DNA of 64,000 bases from JBBCJM01 sp037190175 (GCA_037190175.1 JBBCJM010000121.1:1-64000), one strand, 5' to 3'. Shown: positions 17,012 to 25,848, counted from the first letter of the stretch. Notes: generated by a model not told the origin, from the sequence alone. A program made the numbers and translations.

Positions 17012-18625
17012 TCAGCCCCCCATGCGCGCACGTTCCAGCGCGCGCAGGGCGCTGCGCTGGATCTTGCCGGTCAGCGTCTTGGGCAGGTCGGTCACGAATT
17101 CCACCTCGCGCGGGTATTTGTAGGGCGCCGTCATCGCCTTTACATGATCCTGCAAGGCCCGCGCCAGCGCCGGCTCGCCCGCGGCCGGGTCGCGCAGGAT
17201 CACGAAGGCCTTCACCAGTTCGCCCCGCGCGGGGTCGGGCTTGCCGATCACCGCGCAGTCCAGCACCGCGGGGTGGTCGAGCAGGGCGTTCTCCACCTCG
17301 GCCGGGCCGATGCGATAGCCGGCCGAGTTGATCACGTCGTCGTTGCGCCCGGTGTAGAAGAAATAGCCCTCGGCGTCGCGATAGCCCTGGTCGCCGGTCA
17401 CGAACCAGCGCCCTTCCGGGCCGTCGCGGTGCGCGGCCTCGGTCCGCTCGGGGTCGTGCAGGTAGCCCAGCATCATCTGCGGCACGGGGACCTTCAGCGC
17501 GATGTCGCCCTCGGTCCCCGGCGGCTGCCGGCGGCCCTCGGCGTCGATCACGTCGAGGTCCAGCCCCGGCATCGGCAGGCCCATCGAGCCGTCGCGCACC
17601 GCCATGCAGGGGTAGTTCAAGAGCGTCATCAGCGTCTCGGTCTGGCCATAGGCCTCCAGCACCGTGCCGCCGGTGCGGGCGCGCCAGCGGGCGGCGATCA
17701 CCGGGTTCAGCGTCTCGCCCGCCGTCACCGTGTGGCGCAGCGCCGAGAGGTCGTGCGCCGCCACGTCCTGGTCCACCACGCGCAGCAGTTCCGTGGCCGG
17801 GGCGCAGTAGACGGTGATCCGGTGCTTCTCCAGCAGGCGCAGCCGTTCGGCCGGGTCGAAGGGGCCGTCGTAGAAAAAGGCGCAGGCCCCCATCGCCCAA
17901 GGGCCGAACAGGATCGAGGTGCCGGCCTTGGACCAGCCCACGTCCGCGGTGCACCAGATGCGGTCCTCGGGGCCGAGGTCCAGCCAGAACTCCGCCGAGC
18001 CGCGCCAGGCCCAGAGGCCGCGGGCGGCGTGCAGCACCCCCTTGGGCTGCCCGGTGGAGCCCGAGGTGTAGTAGAGCGCCGCGGGGTCGTCGGCCAGCAC
18101 CCGCGCGGGTGGGGTGTCGGGGGCGGTGGCCAGGGCGGCGTCCCAGTCGTCGAACCCCTCGGCGCCGCCGATGGCCAGCCGGGCGGGAATGCCCTCCAAG
18201 AGCCCGTCGAACTTGCCCGCCTGCACCCCGCGGCAGATCACTCCCCTGGCGCCCGAATGGCCCAGCCGGTAGGCCACGTCCTTGGCCGTCAGCATCTCGA
18301 TGCAGGGGATCGGCACCGCGCCCAGCCGCAGGCAGCCCACCATGGCGATCTGCCATTCGGGGATGCGCGGGGTCATCACCAGCACCACGTCGCCCTTGCC
18401 GATGCCCCTTGCCGCCAGCGCCCCGGCGCAGCGCGCCGCCGCCGCGGCGATGTCGGAGAAGCGGAAGCGGCGTTCCTGCCCCTCCGCATTGGCCCAGATC
18501 AGCGCCAGCCCGTCGCCCTGCGCCGCATGGCGCTCCACCACGTCGGTGGCGAAGTTGAAGCTCCCGGGCGCCTGCCAGCGGAACGTGGCCCGCGTGGCGG
18601 CATAGTCCTGCATGTTGCGCGGCAT
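17012..18625 (-). CDS. Acyl-CoA synthetase (medium-chain ACSM/LvaE-like)
   Basis: 537-residue AMP-forming acyl-CoA ligase. The P-loop-like motif YYTSGSTGQPKG, the adenine-binding YGQTE, the hinge region TGDQGYRDAEGYF/YTGRNDDVINSAGYRIGP and the C-terminal lysine in KTLTGKIQR are all present. Overall form resembles medium-chain (ACSM) synthetases. In the operon it would activate the incoming carboxylic acid to its CoA ester before the kinase, dehydrogenase and reductase act, as LvaE does in levulinate catabolism of Pseudomonas putida. It follows the CoA-transferase gene after twelve bases and precedes the FCD regulator. Confidence 0.87.
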   Translation of the reverse strand: MPRNMQDYAATRATFRWQAPGSFNFATDVVERHAAQGDGLALIWANAEGQERRFRFSDIAAAAARCAGALAARGIGKGDVVLVMTPRIPEWQIAMVGCLRLGAVPIPCIEMLTAKDVAYRLGHSGARGVICRGVQAGKFDGLLEGIPARLAIGGAEGFDDWDAALATAPDTPPARVLADDPAALYYTSGSTGQPKGVLHAARGLWAWRGSAEFWLDLGPEDRIWCTADVGWSKAGTSILFGPWAMGACAFFYDGPFDPAERLRLLEKHRITVYCAPATELLRVVDQDVAAHDLSALRHTVTAGETLNPVIAARWRARTGGTVLEAYGQTETLMTLLNYPCMAVRDGSMGLPMPGLDLDVIDAEGRRQPPGTEGDIALKVPVPQMMLGYLHDPERTEAAHRDGPEGRWFVTGDQGYRDAEGYFFYTGRNDDVINSAGYRIGPAEVENALLDHPAVLDCAVIGKPDPARGELVKAFVILRDPAAGEPALARALQDHVKAMTAPYKYPREVEFVTDLPKTLTGKIQRSALRALERARMGG

Positions 18626-18637
18626 GGTCCCCCCCGT

Positions 18638-19822
18638 TCAGATCGCCCCCGCCTGCCGCAGCGCCGCGATCCCCGCGGCGTCGTAGCCCAGCCCCGACAG
18701 GATCGCCTCGGTGTGCTCCCCCAGCAGCGGCGCGGGCGTGCGCAGGGTGCAGGGCGTCTCCGACAGCTTGATCGGGAAGCCCAGCTGCGGCACGCGCCCC
18801 TCGACCGGGTGGTCGATGTGGGCCAGCATCCCGCGCGCCTGCGCATGGTCGGTCTCCAGCGCCTCGGCGATGCCCAGCACCGGGCCGAAGGGGATATCCG
18901 CCCCGGCCAGCTCCGCCACCCATTCGTCGCGGGTGCGGGTCAGGAAGCGTTCCTGCAACGCCGCCTTCTGCGCCGCGGCCGCCTCGCCCTCCGGCCACTG
19001 GTCGGCCTTCAGTTCCGGCATCCCCATGGCGTCGCAGAAGCGGTGCCAGAAATGCTCCTCGATCACCCCCACCGCCACATGCCCGCCGCAGCCGCAGCGA
19101 TAGACGTTGTAGCACGGCGCCTGCCCGATGAACCGCCGCTCGCCGCCCCGGGGCTCGATCCCCGCGAACAGCCGGTCGGGGGCGTGCAGGGCCAGCCAGG
19201 CGATGGTGCCGTCATGCATCGAGATATCGACCATCTGCCCCCGCCCGGTGCGGCCGCGGGACAAGAGCGCCGCGAGGATCCCCGCCACCGCGGTCAGCGA
19301 GCCGCCGCCCACGTCGGCGACCGACAGGCCCGGCACGATCGGCCCCTCGCCGGCCTTGCCGAACAGCTGCAAGGCCCCGGCCTCGGCCATGTAGTTCAGG
19401 TCGTGCCCGGGCTTCAGCCGCCACGGCCCGGTCTGGCCGTAGCCGGAGATCGCGCAGTAGACCAGCGCGGGGTTCTCGGCGGAGAGGTCATCATAGGACA
19501 GCCCCAGCCGCTCCATCACCCCCGGCCGGAACCCCTCCAGCAGCACGTCGGCACCGCGCACCAGTTGGCGCAGCACCTGCTTCCCCGCCTCGGCCTTCAG
19601 GTTCAGCGTCAGGCTCTGCTTGTTGCGGTTCAAGAGCAGGAAGGACCCCGACTCCTCCTTGGCCATCGGCGGGAAGGCGCGGTTGTAGTCGCCGGTGCCG
19701 GGCTGTTCGATCTTGACGACCTCGGCCCCCATGTCGGCCAGGATCTGCGAGGCGAAGGCGCCGGGCAGCAGCCGCGTCAGATCCAGCACCCGGATCCCCT
19801 CCAGCGCGCCGGGGGTCAACAT
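18638..19822 (-). CDS. CaiB/BaiF-family (class III) CoA-transferase
   Basis: 394-residue type III CoA-transferase with the standard opening LEGIRVLDLTRLLPGAFASQILADMGAEVVKIE and the later ISGYGQTGP and GRGQMVDISMHDG segments. ATG at 19822 is preferred: GGAGG lies nine bases upstream, whereas the ATG at 19831 abuts it. The start lies inside the 3' end of the SDR gene (seven-base overlap). Such enzymes move CoA between an acyl-CoA and a free acid, so it could activate the substrate or release the product at low energy cost, in parallel with the synthetase. This component is not part of the known lva operon. Confidence 0.88.
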   Translation of the reverse strand: MLTPGALEGIRVLDLTRLLPGAFASQILADMGAEVVKIEQPGTGDYNRAFPPMAKEESGSFLLLNRNKQSLTLNLKAEAGKQVLRQLVRGADVLLEGFRPGVMERLGLSYDDLSAENPALVYCAISGYGQTGPWRLKPGHDLNYMAEAGALQLFGKAGEGPIVPGLSVADVGGGSLTAVAGILAALLSRGRTGRGQMVDISMHDGTIAWLALHAPDRLFAGIEPRGGERRFIGQAPCYNVYRCGCGGHVAVGVIEEHFWHRFCDAMGMPELKADQWPEGEAAAAQKAALQERFLTRTRDEWVAELAGADIPFGPVLGIAEALETDHAQARGMLAHIDHPVEGRVPQLGFPIKLSETPCTLRTPAPLLGEHTEAILSGLGYDAAGIAALRQAGAI

Positions 19823-20586
19823 GCGGTCCATCCTCCGTCCACCATCAGGGTCTGCCCGGTCACGTAAGCGGCGGCGGGCGAGGCGAGGAACAGGCAGGCC
19901 CCCACCAGCTCGTCCGGCTCGCCGAACCGGCCCAAGGGCGTGCGCGCGGTGATCTGGCCGCCGAGGCGGGGGTTGGCGCGCAGCCCCTCGGTCAGGTCGG
20001 TGGCGAAATAGCCCGGCCCCACCGCGTTCACCCGCACCCCGCGGTCGGCCCAGTCGTGCGCCAGCTGGCGGGTCAGCAGTTCCACCCCCGCCTTGGCCGC
20101 GCAATAGGCGGTGGTGCGCGCCAGCGCCACGCGGCCGGCGATGGAGCCCACGTTGATGATCGCGCCCGAGCCCTGCGCCAGCATGGCCCGGCCCGCGTGC
20201 TTGCAGGCCAGGAAGACGCCGGTCAGGTTCACGTCGATGATCTGCTGCCATTCGGCCAGCGTGGTGTCCTCGGGCCGCTTGTAGAACGGGTTGATCCCGG
20301 CGTTGTTCACCAGCACGTCGATGCTGCCGAAACTGCCGGCCACCGCGGTGCACATCGTCTCGACCTCGGCCTCGGACGACACGTCGGCGGCGAAGCCCTG
20401 CACATCGGGGCCCATCTCGGCCACCGCCCGGGCCAGCGTCTCCGGGTTGCGACCGACGATGGCCACCTTGCAGCCCTCGGCGGCGAAACCGGCGGCGATG
20501 GCGCGGCCCAGGCCCCGGCCCCCGCCGGTGACGATCACCGACTTGCCGCGCAGGGCGTCGAGGCCGGCGCGCAGGGGGGAACTCAT
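19816..20586 (-). CDS. Short-chain dehydrogenase/reductase (LvaD-like)
   Basis: 256-residue classical SDR. Cofactor motif TGGGRGLG (20-27), NNAG (94-97), catalytic S148, Y161 and K165 in the YxxxK motif, and the C-terminal YVTGQTLMVDGGW. Likely oxidises a 3-hydroxyacyl-CoA or similar alcohol; the basic/acidic pattern after the Rossmann beta-2 strand (VGRNPE) suggests NADP(H) is possible. It is coupled by ATGA to the acyl-CoA dehydrogenase and overlaps the CoA-transferase start. In an lva-type route it would correspond to LvaD, which acts after dehydrogenase-mediated rearrangement of the 4-phospho-acyl-CoA. Confidence 0.88.
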   Translation of the reverse strand: MSSPLRAGLDALRGKSVIVTGGGRGLGRAIAAGFAAEGCKVAIVGRNPETLARAVAEMGPDVQGFAADVSSEAEVETMCTAVAGSFGSIDVLVNNAGINPFYKRPEDTTLAEWQQIIDVNLTGVFLACKHAGRAMLAQGSGAIINVGSIAGRVALARTTAYCAAKAGVELLTRQLAHDWADRGVRVNAVGPGYFATDLTEGLRANPRLGGQITARTPLGRFGEPDELVGACLFLASPAAAYVTGQTLMVDGGWTAC

Positions 20587-21758
20587 GCCGACCTCCGGGC
20601 CATGCGCCTGGCGATGCTCCAGCGATGCACCTCGGAGGGGCCGTCGTAGATGCGGAAGGCGCGGATGTCGCGGAAGATGCGCTCCACCTCGGTGTCCCGG
20701 GTGATCCCCATGCCCCCCAGGATCTGCACCGCGCGGTCGGCCACCCGGAAACAGGCCTCGGACGCCTGCACCTTGATCATGCTGCTTTCGGCCGAGGCGC
20801 GTTCGCCCCGGTCCAGCAGCCAGGCGCAATGCCGCACGCCCAGCCGGGTCAGGTGCAGGTCGATCTCGTTGTCGGCCAGCAGGAAGCCCACGCCCTCATG
20901 TTCCACCAGCGGCTTGCCGAAGGCCTGCCGCCGGGTGGCGTATTCGGTGGCGATGTCATGCGCCCGCTGCGCCGCGCCCAGCCACCTCATGCAATGCGTC
21001 AGCCGCGCCGGCACCAGCCGCACCTGCGCATAGCGGAAGCCCTGCCCGACCTCGCCCAGCACGTCGGCCTCGGGGATCTCCAGCCCCTCCAGCACGATCT
21101 CGGCGTGCCCGCCGGGAAAGCTGCTGTCCATGGTGTCCAGCGTGCGGTCGATGGCGAAGCCCTTGGCCGGCAGGTCGGTCAGGAACATGGTGGCGCCGCG
21201 GTCCTGCCCGTCCACCAGCGTGCGCGCCATGACGATGGCCCAGGCCGCGCCCTCGGCCCCGGTGATCAGCCATTTGCGGCCGTTGATCACGAAGCGGTCG
21301 CCGCGCTTTTCCGCGGTGGTCGCCAGCAGCGAGGGGTCGGAGCCCGCGCCGGGATGCGGTTCGGTCATGCAGAAGCACGACCGCGTGCGCCCCTCGACCA
21401 TCGGGCGCAGCCAGCGGTCCTGCTGGGCGGGGGTGGCGACCGCCTCCATCAGGTGCATGTTGCCCTCGTCGGGCGCGGCGCAGTTCATCGCCACGGGGCC
21501 CAGCATGGAATAGCCCGCGGCCTCGAACACCACCGCCTTGGCAAGATGGTTCAGGCCGAGGCCGCCCAGTTCCTTCCCTGCCTGCACGGTCAGCAGGTCA
21601 GCCGTCCGGGCGCGGGCGATGAGTTCCTCGCGCAGCCCGGGCTCCGGCCCGTGCGGGCCGCGGCGGGGGTCGGCCTCCAGCGGGATCACCTGCTCGCGCA
21701 CGAAGGCGCGGGTGCGGGCCTCCAGTTCGGCCAGGTCGGGGGGCAGGCTGAAATCCAT
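20583..21758 (-). CDS. Acyl-CoA dehydrogenase (ACAD10/11- and LvaC-like)
   Basis: 391-residue FAD acyl-CoA dehydrogenase with the family's three parts: helical N-terminal domain, beta domain (CFCMTEPHPGAGSDPS, FVINGRKWLITGA) and C-terminal helices (YATRRQAFGKPL, QILGGMGITRDTEVERIFRD, RIYDGPSEVH). The pairing with an aminoglycoside-phosphotransferase-like kinase is the signature of the ACAD10/ACAD11 system, where a 4-hydroxyacyl-CoA is phosphorylated and then isomerised with loss of phosphate. Kinase and dehydrogenase are fused in ACAD10/11, separate here and in lva operons. The ATG at 21758 has AAAGG upstream; the kinase gene ends ten bases before. Confidence 0.88.
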   Translation of the reverse strand: MDFSLPPDLAELEARTRAFVREQVIPLEADPRRGPHGPEPGLREELIARARTADLLTVQAGKELGGLGLNHLAKAVVFEAAGYSMLGPVAMNCAAPDEGNMHLMEAVATPAQQDRWLRPMVEGRTRSCFCMTEPHPGAGSDPSLLATTAEKRGDRFVINGRKWLITGAEGAAWAIVMARTLVDGQDRGATMFLTDLPAKGFAIDRTLDTMDSSFPGGHAEIVLEGLEIPEADVLGEVGQGFRYAQVRLVPARLTHCMRWLGAAQRAHDIATEYATRRQAFGKPLVEHEGVGFLLADNEIDLHLTRLGVRHCAWLLDRGERASAESSMIKVQASEACFRVADRAVQILGGMGITRDTEVERIFRDIRAFRIYDGPSEVHRWSIARRMARRSA

Positions 21759-21768
21759 GGGGTGCCTT

Positions 21769-22857
21769 TCAGAAATGGCGTTCCCGCGCCACGTCCAGCG
21801 CGAAGTCGAACAGATCCTCGCCCAGCCGCCCGAAGCCCGCATAGCGCGGGTCGGCGCCGACCTGGCCCACGCGGTGCAGTTGCAGGAACACGGTGGCGAG
21901 CTTCATCAGCGTCAGCACCCGCCACGGCCGCAGGCCCTCGACCGACCGCCCGGTGGCGGCGGCATAGGCGGCGGCGGCCTTTTCGCGGGTGGCGAAGCCC
22001 GGCCGCGCGGTGGGCATCTGCGCCAGCCGGTGCATGCAGTCGGGGTCGCCCGGCTCGGTCCAGTAGGACAAGAGCGTGGCGAGGTCGAAAAGCGCCGGGC
22101 CCAGCGTGCACATGTCCCAGTCCACCACCGTGCCGGGCTGCAGCGAGGCGGGGTCGAGCAGGATGTTGTCCAGCTTGAAGTCGCAATGCAGCAGCACCGG
22201 CGGCCCGGTCCCGGCCGGGGCGTGGCGGTCCAGCCAGCCGGCGAGGTTCCGCGCCTTGGCCACCGCCTTTTCGCCGCCGATCTCCTCGGCCCGGCGCAGC
22301 CAGCCGGCGGCCTGCCGGGCGAAGAAGCCCTCGGGCCGGCCCAGATCCGCCAGCCCCACCGCGGCCGGCGACACGGCGTGGATCCGCGCCAGCGTGGCGA
22401 CCAGCAGGCCCGAGAGCGCGCGGCCGGTGGCCTCGGTCTCGGGCAGGGGGTCCAGCCGGTCGCCGCGGATCGCCACCCCGCTGCGGTATTCGAGGATCTG
22501 GAACGGCACCCCGATCACCGCCGGGTCGGTGCACAGGAACAGGCTGCGGGGTGCGAGCGGCAGCGCCTGCCACAGCCGCGACAGCACCCGGTGCTCGCGC
22601 GCCATGTCATGCGCGCCGCGGGGCAGGGGGCCATCGGGCGGGCGGCGCAGCACCGCCCAGCCGCCGCCGGCCCGGATCAGGTAGTTGCGGTTGGCCAGCC
22701 CCCCGGCGAAGCGCCGCGGCGGCCAGCCGGTGTCCACCGCCAGCCCCGCCGCCCCCGCCGCCTGGGCCACCCGTGCGATGTCCAGCCCCTCCGCCCCCGG
22801 CCGCAGGGCGGCATCGGGCGGCGGCGGCAGGAGGGACGGGGCGGCGGGATGGGTCAC
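21769..22857 (-). CDS. APH-fold kinase (ACAD10/11 N-terminal-like, LvaA-like)
   Basis: 362-residue phosphotransferase of the aminoglycoside/choline kinase fold. Catalytic loop HCDFKLDN (D226, N231; glycine in the usual HGD is cysteine here) and metal-binding VVDWDMCTLGP (D246/D248). It is the first gene of the leftward operon, with a GTG start backed by a strong GGAGGAG site. Gene content places it with the kinase that phosphorylates 4-hydroxyacyl-CoAs in ACAD10/11 and LvaA rather than with drug-resistance enzymes. The small helper LvaB known from Pseudomonas putida is not seen in this operon. Confidence 0.85.
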   Translation of the reverse strand: MTHPAAPSLLPPPPDAALRPGAEGLDIARVAQAAGAAGLAVDTGWPPRRFAGGLANRNYLIRAGGGWAVLRRPPDGPLPRGAHDMAREHRVLSRLWQALPLAPRSLFLCTDPAVIGVPFQILEYRSGVAIRGDRLDPLPETEATGRALSGLLVATLARIHAVSPAAVGLADLGRPEGFFARQAAGWLRRAEEIGGEKAVAKARNLAGWLDRHAPAGTGPPVLLHCDFKLDNILLDPASLQPGTVVDWDMCTLGPALFDLATLLSYWTEPGDPDCMHRLAQMPTARPGFATREKAAAAYAAATGRSVEGLRPWRVLTLMKLATVFLQLHRVGQVGADPRYAGFGRLGEDLFDFALDVARERHF

Positions 22858-23004
22858 GATGATCTCCTCCCTGCATTATTGTCGGGCAAACATTTTCGAG
22901 TCAACTCGTATACCATCGCATATCGGGGCGAAATCGTTTGACCGGCGGCCATGTCTGTACTTACTGTCGGACGATAATCCACCGGCTTGCCACCGGAGGG
23001 AACC
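22858..23004. promoter_or_regulatory. Divergent control region of the lva-like operon and its LysR gene
   Basis: 147 bases between two divergent starts, markedly more AT-rich than the genes. Two related elements face each other: ATTATTGTCGG at 22875-22885 and, on the other strand, ATTATCGTCCG (complement of 22968-22978). They differ at two positions and could be paired LysR-type half-sites flanking both promoters. A further short dyad, GAGTCAACTC, lies near 22908. No strict -35/-10 pair is assigned. The layout is the textbook one for LysR control of a divergent operon plus autoregulation. Confidence 0.45.
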
Positions 23005-23907
23005 ATGCTGTACCGCAAATCCGAGATGTACATCTTCGTGGCGGTGGTGGAGACCGGGGGCTTCGCCGCCGCCGCCCGCCGGCTGGGGCTGGACGCCTCG
23101 ACCGTCAGCAAGACCATGGCGCGGATCGAGGATCACCTCGACGTGCGGCTTTTCAACCGCAACTCGCGCAGCCTGGTGCCGACCGAGGAGGGGCGGACCT
23201 TCTTCGACGGCTGCCGGCAGGCGCTCAGCGCGATGCAGGCGGCCGAGGCCAGCGTGATGGGCCGCGCCCATGCCGAGGGCGGGCGGCTGCGCGTCCACGT
23301 CTCGCCCTCGGTCGCCGAATACCTGATCGGCCCGGCCCTGGCCGAGTTCAACCGCCGCTATCCGGGGATCGAGTTCGAGTTCCAGCTGGGCAACGGCTAT
23401 GTCGATCCGGTCGAGGCCGGGATCGACGTGACGATCTCGCACGAACGGCCCACCAACCAGTCCTTCGTGCTGCGGCGGATCGGCAGCACGCGGATGGTGG
23501 TCTGCGCCTCGCCCGAGTTCGTGGCCGCCCACGGCACCCCGCGCCGGCCGGCCGACCTTTTGAACCTGCCCTGCATCCAGTGCACCTGGGACATGTGGAA
23601 CACCTGGCATTTCGAGCGGGATGGCGAGCAGACCTCGATCCGGGTCGACGGCCGGTTCCGCGCCGGGCAGGGCTCGATGCTGCGGCAGTTCGCGCTGGCG
23701 GGCCTGGGCGTCGCCTCGCTGACCCGGATCCTTGCGGCCGAGGACTTCCGCACCGGCCGGCTGGTGCCCCTGCTGCAGGACTACGAGCCGGCGCAGGGCC
23801 CGTCGCTCTATGCCGTCTATCACGACCGCCGGCGGCTGAACGCGCGGATCCGCAACTTCGTGGACTATATCGCCGGGGTCTGCGCCGCCTCGCCCGACAC
23901 CGCCTGA
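23005..23907 (+). CDS. LysR-family transcriptional regulator
   Basis: 300-residue LysR regulator: N-terminal helix-turn-helix (FAAAARRLGLDASTVSKTMARIEDHLDVRLFNRNSRSL, about 23-60) and a periplasmic-binding-protein-like effector domain. The ATG at 23005 follows a strong GGAGGG; an in-frame TTG at 22987 is less likely. Transcribed away from the kinase-to-FCD operon and the likely activator of it. Its last 43 bases overlap, tail to tail, the end of the leftward ABC ATPase gene, so the two C termini are encoded on opposite strands of the same DNA. Confidence 0.88.
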   Translation: MLYRKSEMYIFVAVVETGGFAAAARRLGLDASTVSKTMARIEDHLDVRLFNRNSRSLVPTEEGRTFFDGCRQALSAMQAAEASVMGRAHAEGGRLRVHVSPSVAEYLIGPALAEFNRRYPGIEFEFQLGNGYVDPVEAGIDVTISHERPTNQSFVLRRIGSTRMVVCASPEFVAAHGTPRRPADLLNLPCIQCTWDMWNTWHFERDGEQTSIRVDGRFRAGQGSMLRQFALAGLGVASLTRILAAEDFRTGRLVPLLQDYEPAQGPSLYAVYHDRRRLNARIRNFVDYIAGVCAASPDTA

Positions 23908-24860
23908 GCCCCGGTGTGGAAACAGGCCACCGCATGGCCGGCCCCGGTCATCGGCGGCACCGCCTGCCGGCAGAGGTCGCGGGCCAGCGCGCAGCGGGGG
24001 TGGAAGGCGCAGGCGGCGGGCGGGGCCTCCAGCCGCGGCGGGCGGCCGGGGATGCCCGCGAACCGCTCGCCCGGCCGGCGCGAGGCGACGGCGCCGATCA
24101 GCCCGCGGGTATAGGGATGCGCGGGGGTGCGGATCACCTCGGCCAGCGAGCCGCGCTCCACGATCCGGCCGCCGTACATGATGGCCAGGGTATCGGCCAC
24201 CTCGGTCGCCGCGGCGATGTCGTGGGTGACGAAGATCAGCGCCATCCCCAAATCCCGCTGCAACTGGCGCAGGAGCAGCAGGATCTGGATCTGCACCGTC
24301 ACGTCCAGCGCGGTGGTGGGCTCGTCGGCCAGCAGGAGCCGGGGCCGGCAGGACAGCGCCAGCGCGATCATCGCCCGCTGGCGCATCCCCCCCGACATCT
24401 CCTGCGGATAGGCGTGGAAACGGCGGGCGGCCGAGGGGATCTGCACCATCTCCAGGAGGTCGATCGCCCGCCGCCGCGCCTCGCCGTGGGAACAGCGGTC
24501 GTGCGACCGGATCGCCTCGACGATCTGGTGGCCGACGCTGAAGGTCTGGTCCATCGCCGTCATCGGCTCCTGGAACACCATGGCGATCTCGCCGCCCCGC
24601 AGCCGGCGCAGGGTGCGGCGCGGCATGGCCAGCACGTCCTGCCCGCGCCAGGCAAGCCGCCCGCCCACCCGCGAGCCCGGCGGCAACAGCCGCATGATCG
24701 CCCGCAGGGTCAGGCTCTTGCCCGAGCCGCTCTCGCCCAGCAGGCCCAGCGCGTCGCCCGGCCGCAGCGCGATATCCACCCCGTTCAGCGCATGGATGCT
24801 GCTGCGCCCGGCGCCGATGGCCAGCGTCAGGCCCTGCATGTCCAGCAGCAGGTCATCCAT
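23865..24860 (-). CDS. Peptide/nickel-type ABC transporter ATPase (DppD/OppD-like), system 1
   Basis: 331-residue ATPase: Walker A GESGSGKS, Q-loop VFQEP, signature SGGMRQR, Walker B LLLADEPTTALD and H-loop THD. The C-terminal cysteine-containing oligopeptide-transporter domain (CAFHPRCALARDLC) is typical of DppD/OppD. Last gene of the leftward AtzG-amidase-DppB-DppC-DppF-DppD operon; it overlaps the preceding ATPase gene by eight bases. Energises import of a small peptide- or amide-like solute delivered by the binding protein at 29450. The C terminus overlaps the convergent LysR gene. Confidence 0.9.
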   Translation of the reverse strand: MDDLLLDMQGLTLAIGAGRSSIHALNGVDIALRPGDALGLLGESGSGKSLTLRAIMRLLPPGSRVGGRLAWRGQDVLAMPRRTLRRLRGGEIAMVFQEPMTAMDQTFSVGHQIVEAIRSHDRCSHGEARRRAIDLLEMVQIPSAARRFHAYPQEMSGGMRQRAMIALALSCRPRLLLADEPTTALDVTVQIQILLLLRQLQRDLGMALIFVTHDIAAATEVADTLAIMYGGRIVERGSLAEVIRTPAHPYTRGLIGAVASRRPGERFAGIPGRPPRLEAPPAACAFHPRCALARDLCRQAVPPMTGAGHAVACFHTGAQAVSGEAAQTPAI

Positions 24861-25848
24861 GGGCGCCCGCCCTCGTATGGCCCGAGCCCGGGTCGCACAT
24901 CAGGCAGGCGGCCAGCGTTCCCCCGGCCGGGACCAGCGCCGGGTCGCGGGCCGCGCAGACCGCCTCGGCGAAGGCGCAGCGGGGGCGGAAGCGGCAGCCG
25001 GGCGCGGGGTTCACCGGGTTCGGCGGGTCGCCGATCAGGGGGGCCACCTCGGTGCGTTCGTAAGGGTCGAGGCTGGGCACGGCCGAGAGCAGCGCCCGGG
25101 TATAGGGATGCGCGGGGCTGGCGAACACCGTTGCGGCCGGCCCGGTCTCCACCACCTGGCCCAGGTACATCACCAGCACCTCGTCGGCGATGTGGCGCAC
25201 CACGTTCAGGTCGTGGCTGATGAAGATATAGGTCAGCCCCAGTTCCTGCTTCAGGTCGGCCAGCAGGTTGATCACCTCGGCCTCCACCGACTTGTCCAGC
25301 GCCGAGACCGCCTCGTCCAGGATCACCAGCCGGGGCGTGGTGGCCAGAGCGCGGGCGATGTTCACCCGCTGCCGCTGCCCGCCCGACAACTCGTGCGGAA
25401 AGCGGTGGGCGAAGCGGTCGGGCTCCAGCCCCACGCGGTCCAGCAGCGCGGCGGCGCGACTGCGCGCCTCGGCCCGGGGGCGACCCAGCGCGATCAGCGG
25501 GAAGGCCACCGAATCCAGCACCCGCTTGCGGGGGTTCAGCGAGGAATGGCTGTCCTGGAACACCATCTGCGCCTGCCGCCGCAGCATCCTGACCGAGGCC
25601 GGGTTCGCGGCGCTGACCTCCTGCCCGGCGAAGACGATCCGCCCGGCGTCGGGCCGGATCAGGTGCAGGAGCAGCCGCGAGGTGGTGGACTTGCCGCAGC
25701 CGGATTCCCCCACGATGGCCAAGGTCTGCCCCGCGGCGATGCGGAAGGAGATGCCGTCCACCGCATGAACCCGCTCCACCCGCCCGAACCAGCCGCGGCG
25801 GATGGGGAAGTGCTTGGCAAGCCCGGTGACCTCCAGAAGCCCGCTCAT
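24853..25848 (-). CDS. Peptide-type ABC transporter ATPase (DppF/OppF-like), system 1
   Basis: 331-residue second ATPase of the cassette: Walker A GESGCGKS, signature SGGQRQR, Walker B LVILDEAVSALD (Glu-Ala instead of the usual Glu-Pro), and the C-terminal CRFRPRCAFAEAVC motif. The ATG at 25848 overlaps the permease stop (ATGA); the reading frame stays open further upstream inside the permease gene, but that extension has no similarity to transporters. Works with the DppD-like subunit as a heterodimer on the DppB/DppC pore. Confidence 0.9.
   Translation of the reverse strand: MSGLLEVTGLAKHFPIRRGWFGRVERVHAVDGISFRIAAGQTLAIVGESGCGKSTTSRLLLHLIRPDAGRIVFAGQEVSAANPASVRMLRRQAQMVFQDSHSSLNPRKRVLDSVAFPLIALGRPRAEARSRAAALLDRVGLEPDRFAHRFPHELSGGQRQRVNIARALATTPRLVILDEAVSALDKSVEAEVINLLADLKQELGLTYIFISHDLNVVRHIADEVLVMYLGQVVETGPAATVFASPAHPYTRALLSAVPSLDPYERTEVAPLIGDPPNPVNPAPGCRFRPRCAFAEAVCAARDPALVPAGGTLAACLMCDPGSGHTRAGAHG

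Noticed and set aside
17144..19867. Very long rightward open frame opposite the acyl-CoA synthetase and CoA-transferase genes
   Set aside because: It is the antisense shadow of real genes, His/Arg/Gly/Ala-rich with no domain pattern.
21769..22857. APH-fold kinase as an aminoglycoside resistance gene
   Set aside because: The operon with acyl-CoA dehydrogenase, SDR and acyl-CoA synthetase matches ACAD10/11-type acyl-CoA metabolism.
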